Positions 46,996 through 56,616 of a stretch of 64,000 nt of DNA are shown here, piece by piece. How positions within the stretch are numbered: the stretch's first letter is position 1; each line of letters opens with the position of its first letter. The position numbers and the translations under genes are program-made. The notes below the pieces were generated by a model, which saw only the letters and a list, made by a program, of their open reading frames with translations, did no database searches and had not been told where the DNA came from. This stretch comes from Sulfuritalea sp. (lineage in GTDB: Bacteria > Pseudomonadota > Gammaproteobacteria > Burkholderiales > Rhodocyclaceae): positions 124,001 through 188,000 of the forward strand of contig JAOTRV010000006.1 in the NCBI GenBank assembly GCA_030247575.1, written 5' to 3'.

Positions 46996-49900
46996 ATGGC
47001 CAAGTTTTCATTCGACGCTGCTGCAGAAAAACTACGCGCTACGCCGAAAGGTAAGGAGGCGTCGATGTATGGCCCGATTCGGGATATTTTCATCCATATC
47101 CTCGGTTATCCGGCCGGAGATGTTGATATCGATACCGCTGGAGAAGGCGGCCGCCCTGACGTTACGGTTCGGGCACCATCTGGCTTGGTCGATGCAAAGG
47201 GAAGACCTGCGAAAATCGACTGGATTGTTGTCGAGGCCAAGGATGAACATCATTGCTTCGTGGAACCAAACTCGCGTGAGTTGATATTCGAGAAGAAGTC
47301 CAAATACGTTGGGCCTCACACAGCATGGTTCGTCATGGTCGAACCCAATGCGTGGATTTTCCGCCCGGTAGCTGGGAACGCATTGAGCCCAGATGCCGAC
47401 ATTCAGGTCTCAATAGAGGTTGGCGGCGAACTTGCCTTTAAGTCGGCGATGGACGCCTTGGCAGCGAATAAGGCTGGGGTCTCGACCCAACTCACAAAAT
47501 TCCGCGACGGTGATTTACGCATGATTGCTGTCGAGAAGCTTTCCACCGCCGATGCCGCACCTCCAAAGCGGTTGGCGAATCGCATACGCTTAAACAGAAA
47601 GCGATTTTTCCAGCAAATACGGGAAGCGACGATGCACCTGCAATCCGCAGTCGCGGGTGCGCTATCGAGGATTGATCCGGACATCCAGTTGTATCAGGGT
47701 AAAGCTCGCTCGTTTTGGGATGAGTTTGGACGGAACGGGGAAAACTTCGACCAGCACTCATTAAGCATCTATGGAGCCCCTCAGGGACCCGAGCAAAGCC
47801 GAAAACATGATCGTGAATCCGCCCGATTGAAACGTGACTTCGCCAAATCGCCGCATGTAGCGCGACTCGCCTTGAAGGGACTTCCCGATTTCCATGCACG
47901 TACCGGGGTTGATGACAGCAAGTTGAATGAACTGTTTGCCATTGAAACGGCCAACCTCATTCTTGCTCGTGTGCTTTTGCTACGCTTTTTTGAGGATCAC
48001 GGCTTTTTCGGCGAAACCAGATATGTCTGCAATGGTGGTGTCGCGGCATTCCAGAACATGCGGCAATATTTCAAGGCGAGCTACGCCAAACTCTTGGAGC
48101 AAGCCTACCAGGAGGGCAGTCGGCTCTATGCGTCGGCGTTCGATGAAACAGAACTTGACTGGATATTTGGGGTGGCGGATGAAACCCTGTCCAGCGCTAT
48201 CGAATGGACGCTATTCAGGTTTGCACGGTACGATTTCAAGACCATCAAGGGTGACATCCTCACGGGTATCTATGATCGCTTCATGGACCGGGAGCAGCGG
48301 AAGAAGCTGGGGGAGTTTTACACGCCGCCATCGATTGCCAGGTACATCATCCGGCGCGTAGGCATCACCCGCCAGAGCCGGGTACTTGATCCGGCGTGTG
48401 GGTCCGGCACTTTTGTCATAGAGAGCTACCGAAGCATGGTTGGCAACGACGTTGAGCGTGGCGCGGCCGAATACTCCGATGTTCTCGATGTCATGAATCG
48501 CATTGCCGGAAACGACCTGAACACGTTTTCAGCCGTCCTCGCACAGATCCAGCTACTTTGGCAGATTCTTGGTCTCAAGGCGGAGATTGAAAGACTGGGG
48601 TTCCCTGATGTGCGGATTACGGCCAAGGTCAATTCCCTGGTCGAACGCGATCACTGGGGGTCGCTGGACCGGTTCGCGGAAATTGATGTCACTGAATACG
48701 ATGCTGTCATCGGTAACCCACCCTACGTTCGTGCTGAAAGAAGCGATCAGGCGCTTGATCTGCGATCACAGAAGGAGTTTGAGCGCGGGCGGGAAGGCTT
48801 TCACGGTGTTTCCAGCAAACTCAACGCATTTGCACTATTTCTCTATCGCGCCCTGGATAGGTGGTGCAAGCCACTGGATAGTAGCGGGAATGCGGGAAAG
48901 GTTGGTTTTGTCCTGCCGGTATCATTCTTCGACAGCAACGACACAGCGCAGATGCGGAAGTTGTTTGCCGTGGGTGCACGCTGGGCAATCCGCGAAATCG
49001 TCGATCTTGAAGTCATCTATCGACAGGTTTTTGATGCAGATGTTCTCCCTGCCATATTGGTTGTCGAGAATTGTCCAGCAAAGGAGGATGACCTCGTTTC
49101 AATCCGATTCGCTGACCACGCATGCGTTCGCCATCATGATCGTGACGCGCTACCTGAGTTTGATTTTGACGCCCTACCCGAAGCGCGCATCCCATATCAG
49201 TCGCTTTTCTCACCTGATGGTCGAATTCTTACGCGAATCACGCAAGCCCGCCTCGCCATTCTTCGAAAATTGTGGACGAACGACACCTTTGCTGATGTAG
49301 CGAAGCCTTACTGGGTTCGCAAGGATGGCAGCAAGATTGTGGAGTGGACTGATACCCCGCCACCAAAAGGAACGGAAGCACTTTGGGATGCAAGAAAACT
49401 GATCGGCGGTGGAGTTGCGTTTCGAGGAGCAAAAGCCCAGCGTGATGGCGGAGTTGATGTGTATAAAGGAGAAAACATCGTGGCAGCAGAGTTGCAGGGA
49501 TCGCCTGCACTTGTCAGCGCTGACCTCGATCAAGTGGATGACATTAGTCTTTGGCGCTACAAAAGCATTCATCCGAGCAGGGGCTTAGCTGTCGCGCGTG
49601 TCGCACACTGTCCAAATGGCGTCATCTTTGATCCAGCTAAAGTCGCCTTTACAAATACAGCGACAATCTTGCTGCCTCGCGATGAACTGGGAACGGTTCC
49701 GTTTGATCTCTTGTTGATGTCGAACGTCTATGTGTGGTTTTATGCATTGGCCGCACGCATGGGCATCTTGCGGACACTACGCAGCGACGTATACCCGACA
49801 AACCTTGCTTTTCTCCCTTGGCATCAGAAATTGGCAAAGCGATCTGGAGAGATCGAAGCGCTTAGACACCTCGTGATTTCGTGCTGCACGAGCTGCCTGG

Positions 49901-50475
49901 CGGCATCCGAATCGCTGCGACTTGCTCTTGATGCGTTAGGACTAAGAACTTTCAAGAGCCACGTGAAGGATGATCCGGAGGCACGAATCACCTGGGGTGA
50001 TAATTTCGCCGACCCCAAGTACGAGACGCCGATCGTTGATACAACAGTGCATTCAGTTGATGGCGCGTGGCAAGTGCAATGGTCGAGCGACATCTTTGAT
50101 GGTGTCGAATGCAACCGCAAAGATCTGATAGATGGCCTTGCTATTGCGTTGCATCACCAACTCGGTGCCGCAATGGATAAATCTTCAATCCTGAATCTAC
50201 CAATTCCAGTTTCCGCAGAAGAAATTACCGCATGGGATGACGCCATTGCAAGGCATCAAACAGCAAGCTTGGAGCGGGCGATGTCTGAGTCAATCGCCGC
50301 TCTCGACGAAATAGTTGGGGAATCTCTCGGTTTGACCCAGGACGATATCAAGGAAATACAACGCGACCTCGCTTCCGATCCGTTCTTGAGAGGCATTCGC
50401 CCACGATATCCTGGAACCGTTACTCGAAAGCAGGGATTCCGTACGGGATTGGATTCCGAAGAGCGTTACGAATAG
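46996..50475 (+). CDS. Type IIG restriction-modification enzyme, 1159 aa
   Basis: Starts 9 nt after the transposase stop. N-terminal PD-(D/E)XK-type nuclease: GRPDVTVRAPSG then KIDWIVVEAKDEHH (about residues 52-85). Methylase core with motif I VLDPACGSGTF (about 464) and motif IV IGNPPYVRAE (about 573), then a long target-recognition C-terminal half. Single-chain cut-and-methylate design like Eco57I enzymes. It protects the host from foreign DNA and can stabilise the element. AT-richer than surroundings. Confidence 0.85.
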   Translation: MAKFSFDAAAEKLRATPKGKEASMYGPIRDIFIHILGYPAGDVDIDTAGEGGRPDVTVRAPSGLVDAKGRPAKIDWIVVEAKDEHHCFVEPNSRELIFEKKSKYVGPHTAWFVMVEPNAWIFRPVAGNALSPDADIQVSIEVGGELAFKSAMDALAANKAGVSTQLTKFRDGDLRMIAVEKLSTADAAPPKRLANRIRLNRKRFFQQIREATMHLQSAVAGALSRIDPDIQLYQGKARSFWDEFGRNGENFDQHSLSIYGAPQGPEQSRKHDRESARLKRDFAKSPHVARLALKGLPDFHARTGVDDSKLNELFAIETANLILARVLLLRFFEDHGFFGETRYVCNGGVAAFQNMRQYFKASYAKLLEQAYQEGSRLYASAFDETELDWIFGVADETLSSAIEWTLFRFARYDFKTIKGDILTGIYDRFMDREQRKKLGEFYTPPSIARYIIRRVGITRQSRVLDPACGSGTFVIESYRSMVGNDVERGAAEYSDVLDVMNRIAGNDLNTFSAVLAQIQLLWQILGLKAEIERLGFPDVRITAKVNSLVERDHWGSLDRFAEIDVTEYDAVIGNPPYVRAERSDQALDLRSQKEFERGREGFHGVSSKLNAFALFLYRALDRWCKPLDSSGNAGKVGFVLPVSFFDSNDTAQMRKLFAVGARWAIREIVDLEVIYRQVFDADVLPAILVVENCPAKEDDLVSIRFADHACVRHHDRDALPEFDFDALPEARIPYQSLFSPDGRILTRITQARLAILRKLWTNDTFADVAKPYWVRKDGSKIVEWTDTPPPKGTEALWDARKLIGGGVAFRGAKAQRDGGVDVYKGENIVAAELQGSPALVSADLDQVDDISLWRYKSIHPSRGLAVARVAHCPNGVIFDPAKVAFTNTATILLPRDELGTVPFDLLLMSNVYVWFYALAARMGILRTLRSDVYPTNLAFLPWHQKLAKRSGEIEALRHLVISCCTSCLAASESLRLALDALGLRTFKSHVKDDPEARITWGDNFADPKYETPIVDTTVHSVDGAWQVQWSSDIFDGVECNRKDLIDGLAIALHHQLGAAMDKSSILNLPIPVSAEEITAWDDAIARHQTASLERAMSESIAALDEIVGESLGLTQDDIKEIQRDLASDPFLRGIRPRYPGTVTRKQGFRTGLDSEERYE

Positions 50476-50481
50476 GGCAAA

Positions 50482-50510
50482 AATAACGGAGGCACGCGGC
50501 CTCCGTTATT
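50482..50510. terminator. Bidirectional terminator between R-M gene and traG
   Basis: Perfect 12-bp stem AATAACGGAGGC / GCCTCCGTTATT with a 5-nt loop, flanked by A-run and T-rich sequence. It ends the restriction gene; its right side overlaps the inner part of the transposon's right repeat. A second hairpin GGAACGGC/GCCGTTCC (50523-50551) spans the transposon end. Confidence 0.75.
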
Positions 50511-50575
50511 CAACACTATTGCGGAACGGCTAGCAAGCTCGGTGCCGTTCCTAAGGCCGCAACCACCTGCAGCGA

Positions 50576-53500
50576 TTATTTCTTGCTGAGCCAAAGCCCC
50601 CCGCTTGGCCCTTGGGGAATCGTGTTCCCATGTCCAGCTTTGTTTCTCTCCAATGCATCCTTGGAGGGCTCTTGGTTCTGCCCAGTATTGCGACCCATTG
50701 CCGTCTGTGCTTCGATCCATGCCTTTTCGATGGCGGGCATGTCCGCTTTAGTGGCTTTGCTTCGCGCCTCCTGAAAGAGCGCAGTAATGCGCTGCTGGGC
50801 TTCGAGGGTTTTCCCTCCTTGTGACATTGCAAACACGCTATGCGCCTGTTGCAGTAGGCTGCCTGACGGAGTCTTTTGCATCGCCAGATTTCCCCAGGTC
50901 GTATTGATAGCTGGGTCCGGTAGATTCGATGCGGCCGATTGACTCGCGTAGTTAGTGCCCACGGCCGCCGTTCCACCATCGACGATGGCTTTCCCTTTAC
51001 CCATTGTTCCCCTTGCGGCAGACGACGGATCCTTCGTGCCGTCGAATCCGGAAAGATTCCTTGCGGCGGATTGATCCACTACTTCCTGCGCGTGCCCGCC
51101 GCTTGGTGCCGTCATTCCGCTTCCATGCCCGGCGATAACTGACGCCACTGCCGAAAATCCTGCAGGATCGACCCTCGCCAGCGCTTTTAGCTCAGCCAGC
51201 TGCTCCAGCGCATGAGCCCCAACTTTCTCATTGCCAAGGGCGAGAAGGTTTGTCTGCTTGAGCGCCGCCAACTCTTCACTGACGGCGGCCTGGTAGGCTG
51301 GATCATGGGAGTTGTTGTGTTTTTCGTGTTCCTTGTCGATTGCCTTCGACCATGTGCCCTCCGGCTCAGCCATCAGTTGCCGCGCGACATCGCCAGCACC
51401 AATCTGCTGGCTGAGCGCCTGTTGATGAGTCAGTGACTGCAGGGTCGAATAGCTCTCGGTGTACGACTGCGCTTCCTGGAACGTATTCCCCCACGTAGTA
51501 TCGTTCTTCAACGAACTGCTATCTGACCCAGCTTCGACGAAACGTGCAATATTCCCACTCGACATTTCGGAGTTGATCCCGGCAATGAAGGAACTGTCTC
51601 TGCTCTGTACGAGTTGAAGCGTCTCTTTCTCGCTTGCAGAAAGGGCGTCAGTCTTGATGTTGCTCAGGGTGGTGTCCGCTTGGGCGCCTAGACTGATACC
51701 GTGCACGGAGCTCCCCGGGAGCTGAATTCCAAGCTTGGCGCTCAGTGATTCCTGCAAGTTTCGCGTCTGTTTTTCGTCGTAGCCGTTACTCTTTGCGATG
51801 CTGTGAGCGAGATCGTTTACGGCTCCCAGTCGGTGCATTCCCGATGATGCAAGTCGATTGCTGAAATCGCCCCCGTGTTCGCCTGTCGTGGTGCTTCCCA
51901 ACGAGTGCGATAAGGCTTTCGCAAAGGACTGCTGCAACGTGTGGGTCTTCTGATCGACCGTGGCCTGTTGCGCGCTCACTTGCCCTGACAGTCCATCCGA
52001 CAGATTGATACTCCCTGCCTCGCGGTAGCCTGCCATTTCCATGCCGGGGCGCCCCATGATTGAAGTCATCGCCGCCTGGCGCGTACCGATGGGGTTGCTC
52101 CCCACATAGGCTGGCGAGTTGATGCCTTGGTCGTAGTAATCCTTCGCCCCCCATCTGCTCGCCAGCTGGACCATGCCATAAACGCTTCCGCTCATCACCG
52201 TCATCATGATCAGCGGGACGCTGGCCATCATGTCGCCCGACACCGCGATCTTGTTCTGCAGCACGTCGAAGAATTGCCCGATCCCGGTTTGCGTGAGGCC
52301 GCTTATTTGGCCGAGCATGGCGACCTCGTACTGCACTTGCTTCAGCATGTAAAAATTCACAATGCTCGCGCCCACGTACCAGGACACCGCCCACGCACCG
52401 AACATCAAGTAGCTGCCGGCCAGCTTCATCCCCCGAATGCCCATGATGAGCATGACCATGGCGACAACCGGCGACAGGCATATCCAGAGGAAGAACAGCG
52501 CGTTCATGCCGTGGAACATCAGTCGCTGAAAGAATGTCCCGGCGGCCGCCGCGTCCTCGCTGTACTGGACCACCGCCTGCTGGAACGGCAGGCATTGCGC
52601 CCATGATCTCGGATCACCGCTGGCGCTGGCACAGTCGAAGGCCTTATTGATGGAGGGCATGAACATGGCCATCTTCATGAAGTTGTAGGCATCGGTTGAG
52701 CTCGACTGGAACAACATCTGCATGGCCGTATCCTGGGCATCCACGGTGATTGGTTCGACCATCGCCTTGTTGTTGATGATCTTCACCGGTGCTGCGCCCG
52801 TTGTCGCCGCGGCGGCCGTCATCACCGCCGTACTCTTGCCGCTCGGCAACATGAAATCGCCCAGATCCTTTTCGAGCTTGCCGGCTGCCGTTTCGCACGA
52901 CATCAGTGACGCGTCTGTGGCGCCGGCTTCCGCGTACATCGTGAGCCCTTTTGCCGCAGCCGCTTGCGCCAGCACGAGGTCCACGGAATTATCGGCGATT
53001 CGGGCGCTGATCCAGGCGTTGTAATTGTTGTTCCGCCCAGCGACGCAGTAGGCCACCAGGTTTTGAAGGTTGCTCATCTCCCGCGTGAAGAGATCCCGGC
53101 TGTGAGGTGCTCCGCCCCGCAGAGCCAGCAACATTTTCAAGGGCGATGTCAGTGCTCCTGGCGTATTCAACCCAGAGGGATAACCGTCGACAGTGGAGAA
53201 GGCTGTCCCCATTCGGATGTTCATTTCGCGCGCGAGCCCGCTGACAAGCGCAGCCGGCATTGCGACCCCCAAGGGCACGTTATCGACTTTGGCGATTGCA
53301 TCACCGTTGTAGTCCTCGATATTCACGCTGAACTTGGGTACGAACAGGATGACGAACAAGACTATCGCCATGACGAAGCCGCCCAGCGCCACCTTCTGAT
53401 CGATGACGCCCTGAATCAACATCACCATCAGCCCGAGCAGGAGACCCAAGCCAGCCAACGCGCCAAGCCCCACCCCTCCCTCGCCGACAAAAAAGCCGGT

Positions 53501-53581
53501 GCTGTCGAAAATCATTGCGACACCGGCCAGGGCGGCCCTGAACACCTCAACATCGCCGAACGTGTAGATCGTAAAGTCCAT
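50576..53581 (-). CDS. traG: TraG, mating-pair stabilisation inner-membrane protein
   Basis: 1001 aa. N-terminal membrane part with several helices (LGALAGLGLLLGLMVMLIQG, VALGGFVMAIVLFVILFVPK, NALFFLWICLSPVVAMVMLI, LMFGAWAVSWYVGASIVNFY), then a long hydrophilic C-terminal domain rich in Ser, Gln and Ala. Matches the TraG N-terminal family of F-type T4SS; length near the usual 940. In F, TraG aids pilus assembly, mating stability and entry-exclusion recognition. Last gene of the operon; starts 15 nt after traH. Confidence 0.85.
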   Translation of the reverse strand: MDFTIYTFGDVEVFRAALAGVAMIFDSTGFFVGEGGVGLGALAGLGLLLGLMVMLIQGVIDQKVALGGFVMAIVLFVILFVPKFSVNIEDYNGDAIAKVDNVPLGVAMPAALVSGLAREMNIRMGTAFSTVDGYPSGLNTPGALTSPLKMLLALRGGAPHSRDLFTREMSNLQNLVAYCVAGRNNNYNAWISARIADNSVDLVLAQAAAAKGLTMYAEAGATDASLMSCETAAGKLEKDLGDFMLPSGKSTAVMTAAAATTGAAPVKIINNKAMVEPITVDAQDTAMQMLFQSSSTDAYNFMKMAMFMPSINKAFDCASASGDPRSWAQCLPFQQAVVQYSEDAAAAGTFFQRLMFHGMNALFFLWICLSPVVAMVMLIMGIRGMKLAGSYLMFGAWAVSWYVGASIVNFYMLKQVQYEVAMLGQISGLTQTGIGQFFDVLQNKIAVSGDMMASVPLIMMTVMSGSVYGMVQLASRWGAKDYYDQGINSPAYVGSNPIGTRQAAMTSIMGRPGMEMAGYREAGSINLSDGLSGQVSAQQATVDQKTHTLQQSFAKALSHSLGSTTTGEHGGDFSNRLASSGMHRLGAVNDLAHSIAKSNGYDEKQTRNLQESLSAKLGIQLPGSSVHGISLGAQADTTLSNIKTDALSASEKETLQLVQSRDSSFIAGINSEMSSGNIARFVEAGSDSSSLKNDTTWGNTFQEAQSYTESYSTLQSLTHQQALSQQIGAGDVARQLMAEPEGTWSKAIDKEHEKHNNSHDPAYQAAVSEELAALKQTNLLALGNEKVGAHALEQLAELKALARVDPAGFSAVASVIAGHGSGMTAPSGGHAQEVVDQSAARNLSGFDGTKDPSSAARGTMGKGKAIVDGGTAAVGTNYASQSAASNLPDPAINTTWGNLAMQKTPSGSLLQQAHSVFAMSQGGKTLEAQQRITALFQEARSKATKADMPAIEKAWIEAQTAMGRNTGQNQEPSKDALERNKAGHGNTIPQGPSGGLWLSKK

Positions 53582-53596
53582 GCTGCGCCCCTTCGG

Positions 53597-55093
53597 CTAT
53601 CGTCTTCCAGTATTGGATGGCAGGCTCAAGCTGCCGCTGCCGAGTGACTGAGCCACTCGCGTCGTCAGCTCGTGCATCTTGTTGTCCATGTCCAACGCCT
53701 CCGACTGCTTTGCCCGGTAATCAGCGATGTCGCGCCTGAAGGCCTCGATGTTCTCGTAGTAACCATCGGGCACATGCACCTTGGAGGCAATGTCTCCCTT
53801 GAAGGCTTGTTGGGCGGCATTAGCCAGTTCCGTTGCAAGTTGCACGGCCATGGATGTTGCGAGGATGGGTGCATACTTCGTTGCGATGTATTTGACGGCC
53901 TCGGGGTCGCGTTGCACCATCACCAGCAGTCGCAACATCGGCGCCGTCATCGAGGTGAGATATCTCTCGGCCTCTGGGAAATCTCCCCAGGTGCCATTTG
54001 TGATGTAGTAGAAAATTCCGCCTCTCGGGTCCGCTGGCGCAGCATCGAGTTCCGCCTGAGTTCCTGCCCCGACGGCCGTAGTACCGAACAGAATCTTGTA
54101 GGCCAGCGCCGTGGTCCCGCCCGGAAACATGTCGGTGTCGGTGAGTTTCTTTTCGGTCATTGTCAGCCATCCGAATTCATCGGTAAGGGATGTATTCGTG
54201 AAGGAAGCCAGCACATCGTTTTCGGTCGGCGCGGTGAGCATCGCCATCGTAAGGCGCCGCTTCACGTTGTCAGGTGTCTGTGTGCACAACGGAGTGTCCG
54301 GGGCGGATTCGCACTGTTTTTTCGATGGCGTGTCCAGCTTGACGATTTCCGTCCCACCGATATTGATGATCAGCATGGCGGCGAGTGCGGGATCGCTTCC
54401 TACGTACACGCGTTCATAGGTTCCCGAGCGGTAGAGCGCGCGCCACGTCATATTGCCTACGAACGGGTTATCTGGATCGGCGGTTACCTTTGCAAAGTTG
54501 TCTCCAAACTGGCCTTTGAACCACACATCAAACGACGCCGGAACCCTTCCTTTTGCGGCGTCAATCTTTTCTTGGTTTTGTCCCGCGGTCTCGGCATCCA
54601 ATTGCATGCCTTTCGCCATCTGGCCCCCTAGAAATTCCCCGATCTTGCAGCTGTTCAGCTTGATGTTGTTCAGCCATTGGATGTAGCCGAGAAACTCGGA
54701 CATGTTGACGCTCAGTTCCTTCGAAATCGCTGCGATCGCCAGCTTGAAGAGAGCTGCGACGGCAATCTGCCCGATGTTGCGCATTACCGCGATGAGCCGG
54801 TCCGCGTTGATGAAGCTGAAGGATCCCCCGAACATGTCAATCCCGCCGCATCCCATGCTGATTCTGGGAACATCCAGTGTTAGGACGTTGATGTTCTGGT
54901 TGGGCATCCGAATCGATGCGTAGCCACCGACGGCACCCATGCGGTTCTGTGAGCGGTATGAGCCGGGATTCGTTATGGACACAAACATGTTGTCCATCGC
55001 GTCCTTCATGTTGGCATGGACGAGCCACGGCATCGTCAGTGACATGCCGATCATGGCCGCTGCCGCGTTGCGTCGAAATCGTCGTGTGAACAT
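53597..55093 (-). CDS. traH: TraH, F-type pilus assembly protein
   Basis: 498 aa with N-terminal signal peptide (MIGMSLTMPWLVHA). TraH features: MDNMFVSITNPGSYRSQNRM near the start, GCGGIDMFGGSFSFINADRL, and IQWLNNIKLNSCKIGEFLGG. Periplasmic/outer-membrane-associated part of the F-type secretion core, required for pilus extension with TraF. ATG at 55093 after AAGGA. Confidence 0.9.
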   Translation of the reverse strand: MFTRRFRRNAAAAMIGMSLTMPWLVHANMKDAMDNMFVSITNPGSYRSQNRMGAVGGYASIRMPNQNINVLTLDVPRISMGCGGIDMFGGSFSFINADRLIAVMRNIGQIAVAALFKLAIAAISKELSVNMSEFLGYIQWLNNIKLNSCKIGEFLGGQMAKGMQLDAETAGQNQEKIDAAKGRVPASFDVWFKGQFGDNFAKVTADPDNPFVGNMTWRALYRSGTYERVYVGSDPALAAMLIINIGGTEIVKLDTPSKKQCESAPDTPLCTQTPDNVKRRLTMAMLTAPTENDVLASFTNTSLTDEFGWLTMTEKKLTDTDMFPGGTTALAYKILFGTTAVGAGTQAELDAAPADPRGGIFYYITNGTWGDFPEAERYLTSMTAPMLRLLVMVQRDPEAVKYIATKYAPILATSMAVQLATELANAAQQAFKGDIASKVHVPDGYYENIEAFRRDIADYRAKQSEALDMDNKMHELTTRVAQSLGSGSLSLPSNTGRR

Positions 55094-55111
55094 GCCGATC
55101 GTCCTTATTGG

Positions 55112-56047
55112 TTAGTAGCGAGTGCCCAGTTTCTTCCGCAATGAGTCGACCCACGCCTTCGTATCGGTCGAATTCACCGCCGGATCGCGGAGATCCTCCG
55201 CTGTAAGCACGCCGCGCTCATATACCTGTTGCGATTTCACTAAGCGCTCTGGCAGCAACTTGTCGCCCAGTGCGGCCATGACTATCTTTTCGCCAAGCGT
55301 TTGGGCGGAGTGATAGCCCTGGCTGATGATGTAATAGCGATCGGGCGGCACCGCGAAGATCGTGGTGGGCATGATCGTCAAACCTAGCGCCTTGGCTTGC
55401 CCTTCGTCCCGCACCCACCCGACCGACATGCCGGGAATTGGCTTGCCATCGACTGAGATGTTCTTTACCGTGAAGCCGTGATCCTTCTTGAGCCATTCCA
55501 ACGCCGCAAACTGGGTCGTGCAATGAGGGCATGTCGAGTCGAAGAAGAACAGGATGCCCCCCACTCCGGCCATGTACTTCAAGGCTTCTTCCCTGTCCTT
55601 CGAGATGCCCTGCTGCACGGCGGCGATCGCGGCGGCGTCCATGGGTATCCGGTTCGTTTCATCGAGCAGCGGATCGGTCTGCGCCATGGTCGATGCCGAG
55701 CTGGCGAAGCGCTGAGCCTTGTCCATCAGCACGCGTTGCGAATACAGGAAGGCGCGCACTTTCGCCGGGTCATCGGGGTGATCGATCGCGTCATCACGCA
55801 GCTTGTCCATGTTTTCGCGCAACCACGCCGCACTGAACATGGCCGGGCCCTTCGGTTCGGGCGTCTTCGCGCTGGGGGGCGGCGCCGGGCGCAAGGGTTC
55901 GACCTTCTCCGGCGGCTGTTCCTTCTTCGCTGGCGGGTCTTCGTACCAGTGCCAGCCCCGTTCCTTGTCCTGGTAGAAGGGCGACTCGGCACGACCTGCC
56001 CCCGCGACGGCGGCCAACAAAAGTAGGGGCACAATCCGGCGCATCAT
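55112..56047 (-). CDS. traF: TraF, thioredoxin-fold conjugation protein
   Basis: 311 aa. Signal peptide (LLLLAAVAGAGRA), the F-type TraF signature GWHWYEDPP, then a thioredoxin-like domain with CPHC (about residue 177) in LFFFDSTCPHCTTQF. F's own TraF lacks this active pair, while many relatives keep it; here it is intact, so a disulfide role in folding TraH or the pilin apparatus is plausible. ATGA overlap with the peptidase-like gene. Confidence 0.9.
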   Translation of the reverse strand: MMRRIVPLLLLAAVAGAGRAESPFYQDKERGWHWYEDPPAKKEQPPEKVEPLRPAPPPSAKTPEPKGPAMFSAAWLRENMDKLRDDAIDHPDDPAKVRAFLYSQRVLMDKAQRFASSASTMAQTDPLLDETNRIPMDAAAIAAVQQGISKDREEALKYMAGVGGILFFFDSTCPHCTTQFAALEWLKKDHGFTVKNISVDGKPIPGMSVGWVRDEGQAKALGLTIMPTTIFAVPPDRYYIISQGYHSAQTLGEKIVMAALGDKLLPERLVKSQQVYERGVLTAEDLRDPAVNSTDTKAWVDSLRKKLGTRY

Positions 56048-56616
56048 GCGGCTCCCATCCGGAGTTCGGGCCAGATGATGGTGCCGACCACCTGCCTTTG
56101 CGGGATTGGCCCCCAATAGCGGCTATCGAACGAGTTGGGGTGGTCCGCCATCATCAGCAGGGAATCGGGTGGGACCACGCCTTCCCGGTCATCGCAATAG
56201 CGTGGGAGATACTTCGTCTGGCACAAGTTGAGCTTGCCCGCCGGCGTCCCGTTTACATAGAACGCCAGACGCTCGACGCGGTAGCGATCCCCGGGCAATC
56301 CGGCCACCCGCTTGCCCATGAGGCGCTCCTCAGTAATATAAGGCCGCGCGCGATCTGTCCGGTAAGCGAGCACGTCACCCCGAACGAACGACTCTGGATG
56401 CCCGATTTTGACCACTACGAGACGCGCCGGCAGGCAATTCTGTTCAAGCTGCAAGTCCACTCCAATGCGGTAATGTTGGCCCAGCAAACGCAACGACTCC
56501 CCCGTGCCTATCAAGGCAAGGAGGAGCGCGGCGAACTGCCACCACCAACGCCCGCCGTTACTTGGGCGCGGCGCTTTTCTGGAGAAGATTCTGGATACGC
56601 GCGCCGCGAGCAGCAT
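56044..56616 (-). CDS. S26-type conjugative signal peptidase (TrhF-like)
   Basis: About 190 aa, start uncertain (ATG at 56616 lies inside the trbI gene). One N-terminal membrane helix (WWWQFAALLLALIGTGES). The S26 lysine block is present: MGKRVAGLPGD. Where the serine nucleophile is expected (TraF of IncP has KSIPVGLYW) the sequence is QNCLPARLVVV, with Cys in that place. TrhF-like proteins process pilin on SXT/R27-type systems. Confidence 0.65.
   Translation of the reverse strand: MLLAARVSRIFSRKAPRPSNGGRWWWQFAALLLALIGTGESLRLLGQHYRIGVDLQLEQNCLPARLVVVKIGHPESFVRGDVLAYRTDRARPYITEERLMGKRVAGLPGDRYRVERLAFYVNGTPAGKLNLCQTKYLPRYCDDREGVVPPDSLLMMADHPNSFDSRYWGPIPQRQVVGTIIWPELRMGAA

Larger units (their letters stand above)
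45136..50534. mobile_element. 5.4-kb transposon carrying transposase and type IIG R-M gene
   Basis: The ends 45136-45165 and 50505-50534 are inverted repeats: first 16 bases identical (GCTAGCCGTTCCGCAA), then TGTTGAA shared, 25 of 30 bases matching. AAGCTCG occurs directly outside both ends (45129-45135 and 50535-50541), a 7-bp target duplication. Inside are a zinc-ribbon DDE-type transposase gene and a large restriction-modification gene, both noticeably AT-richer than neighbours. It inserted between the 84-aa gene and traG without breaking either. Confidence 0.8.

Noticed and set aside
50482..50551. Attachment site or integron-like site next to traG
   Set aside because: The hairpins are explained by a gene terminator and by the transposon end plus its target duplication.
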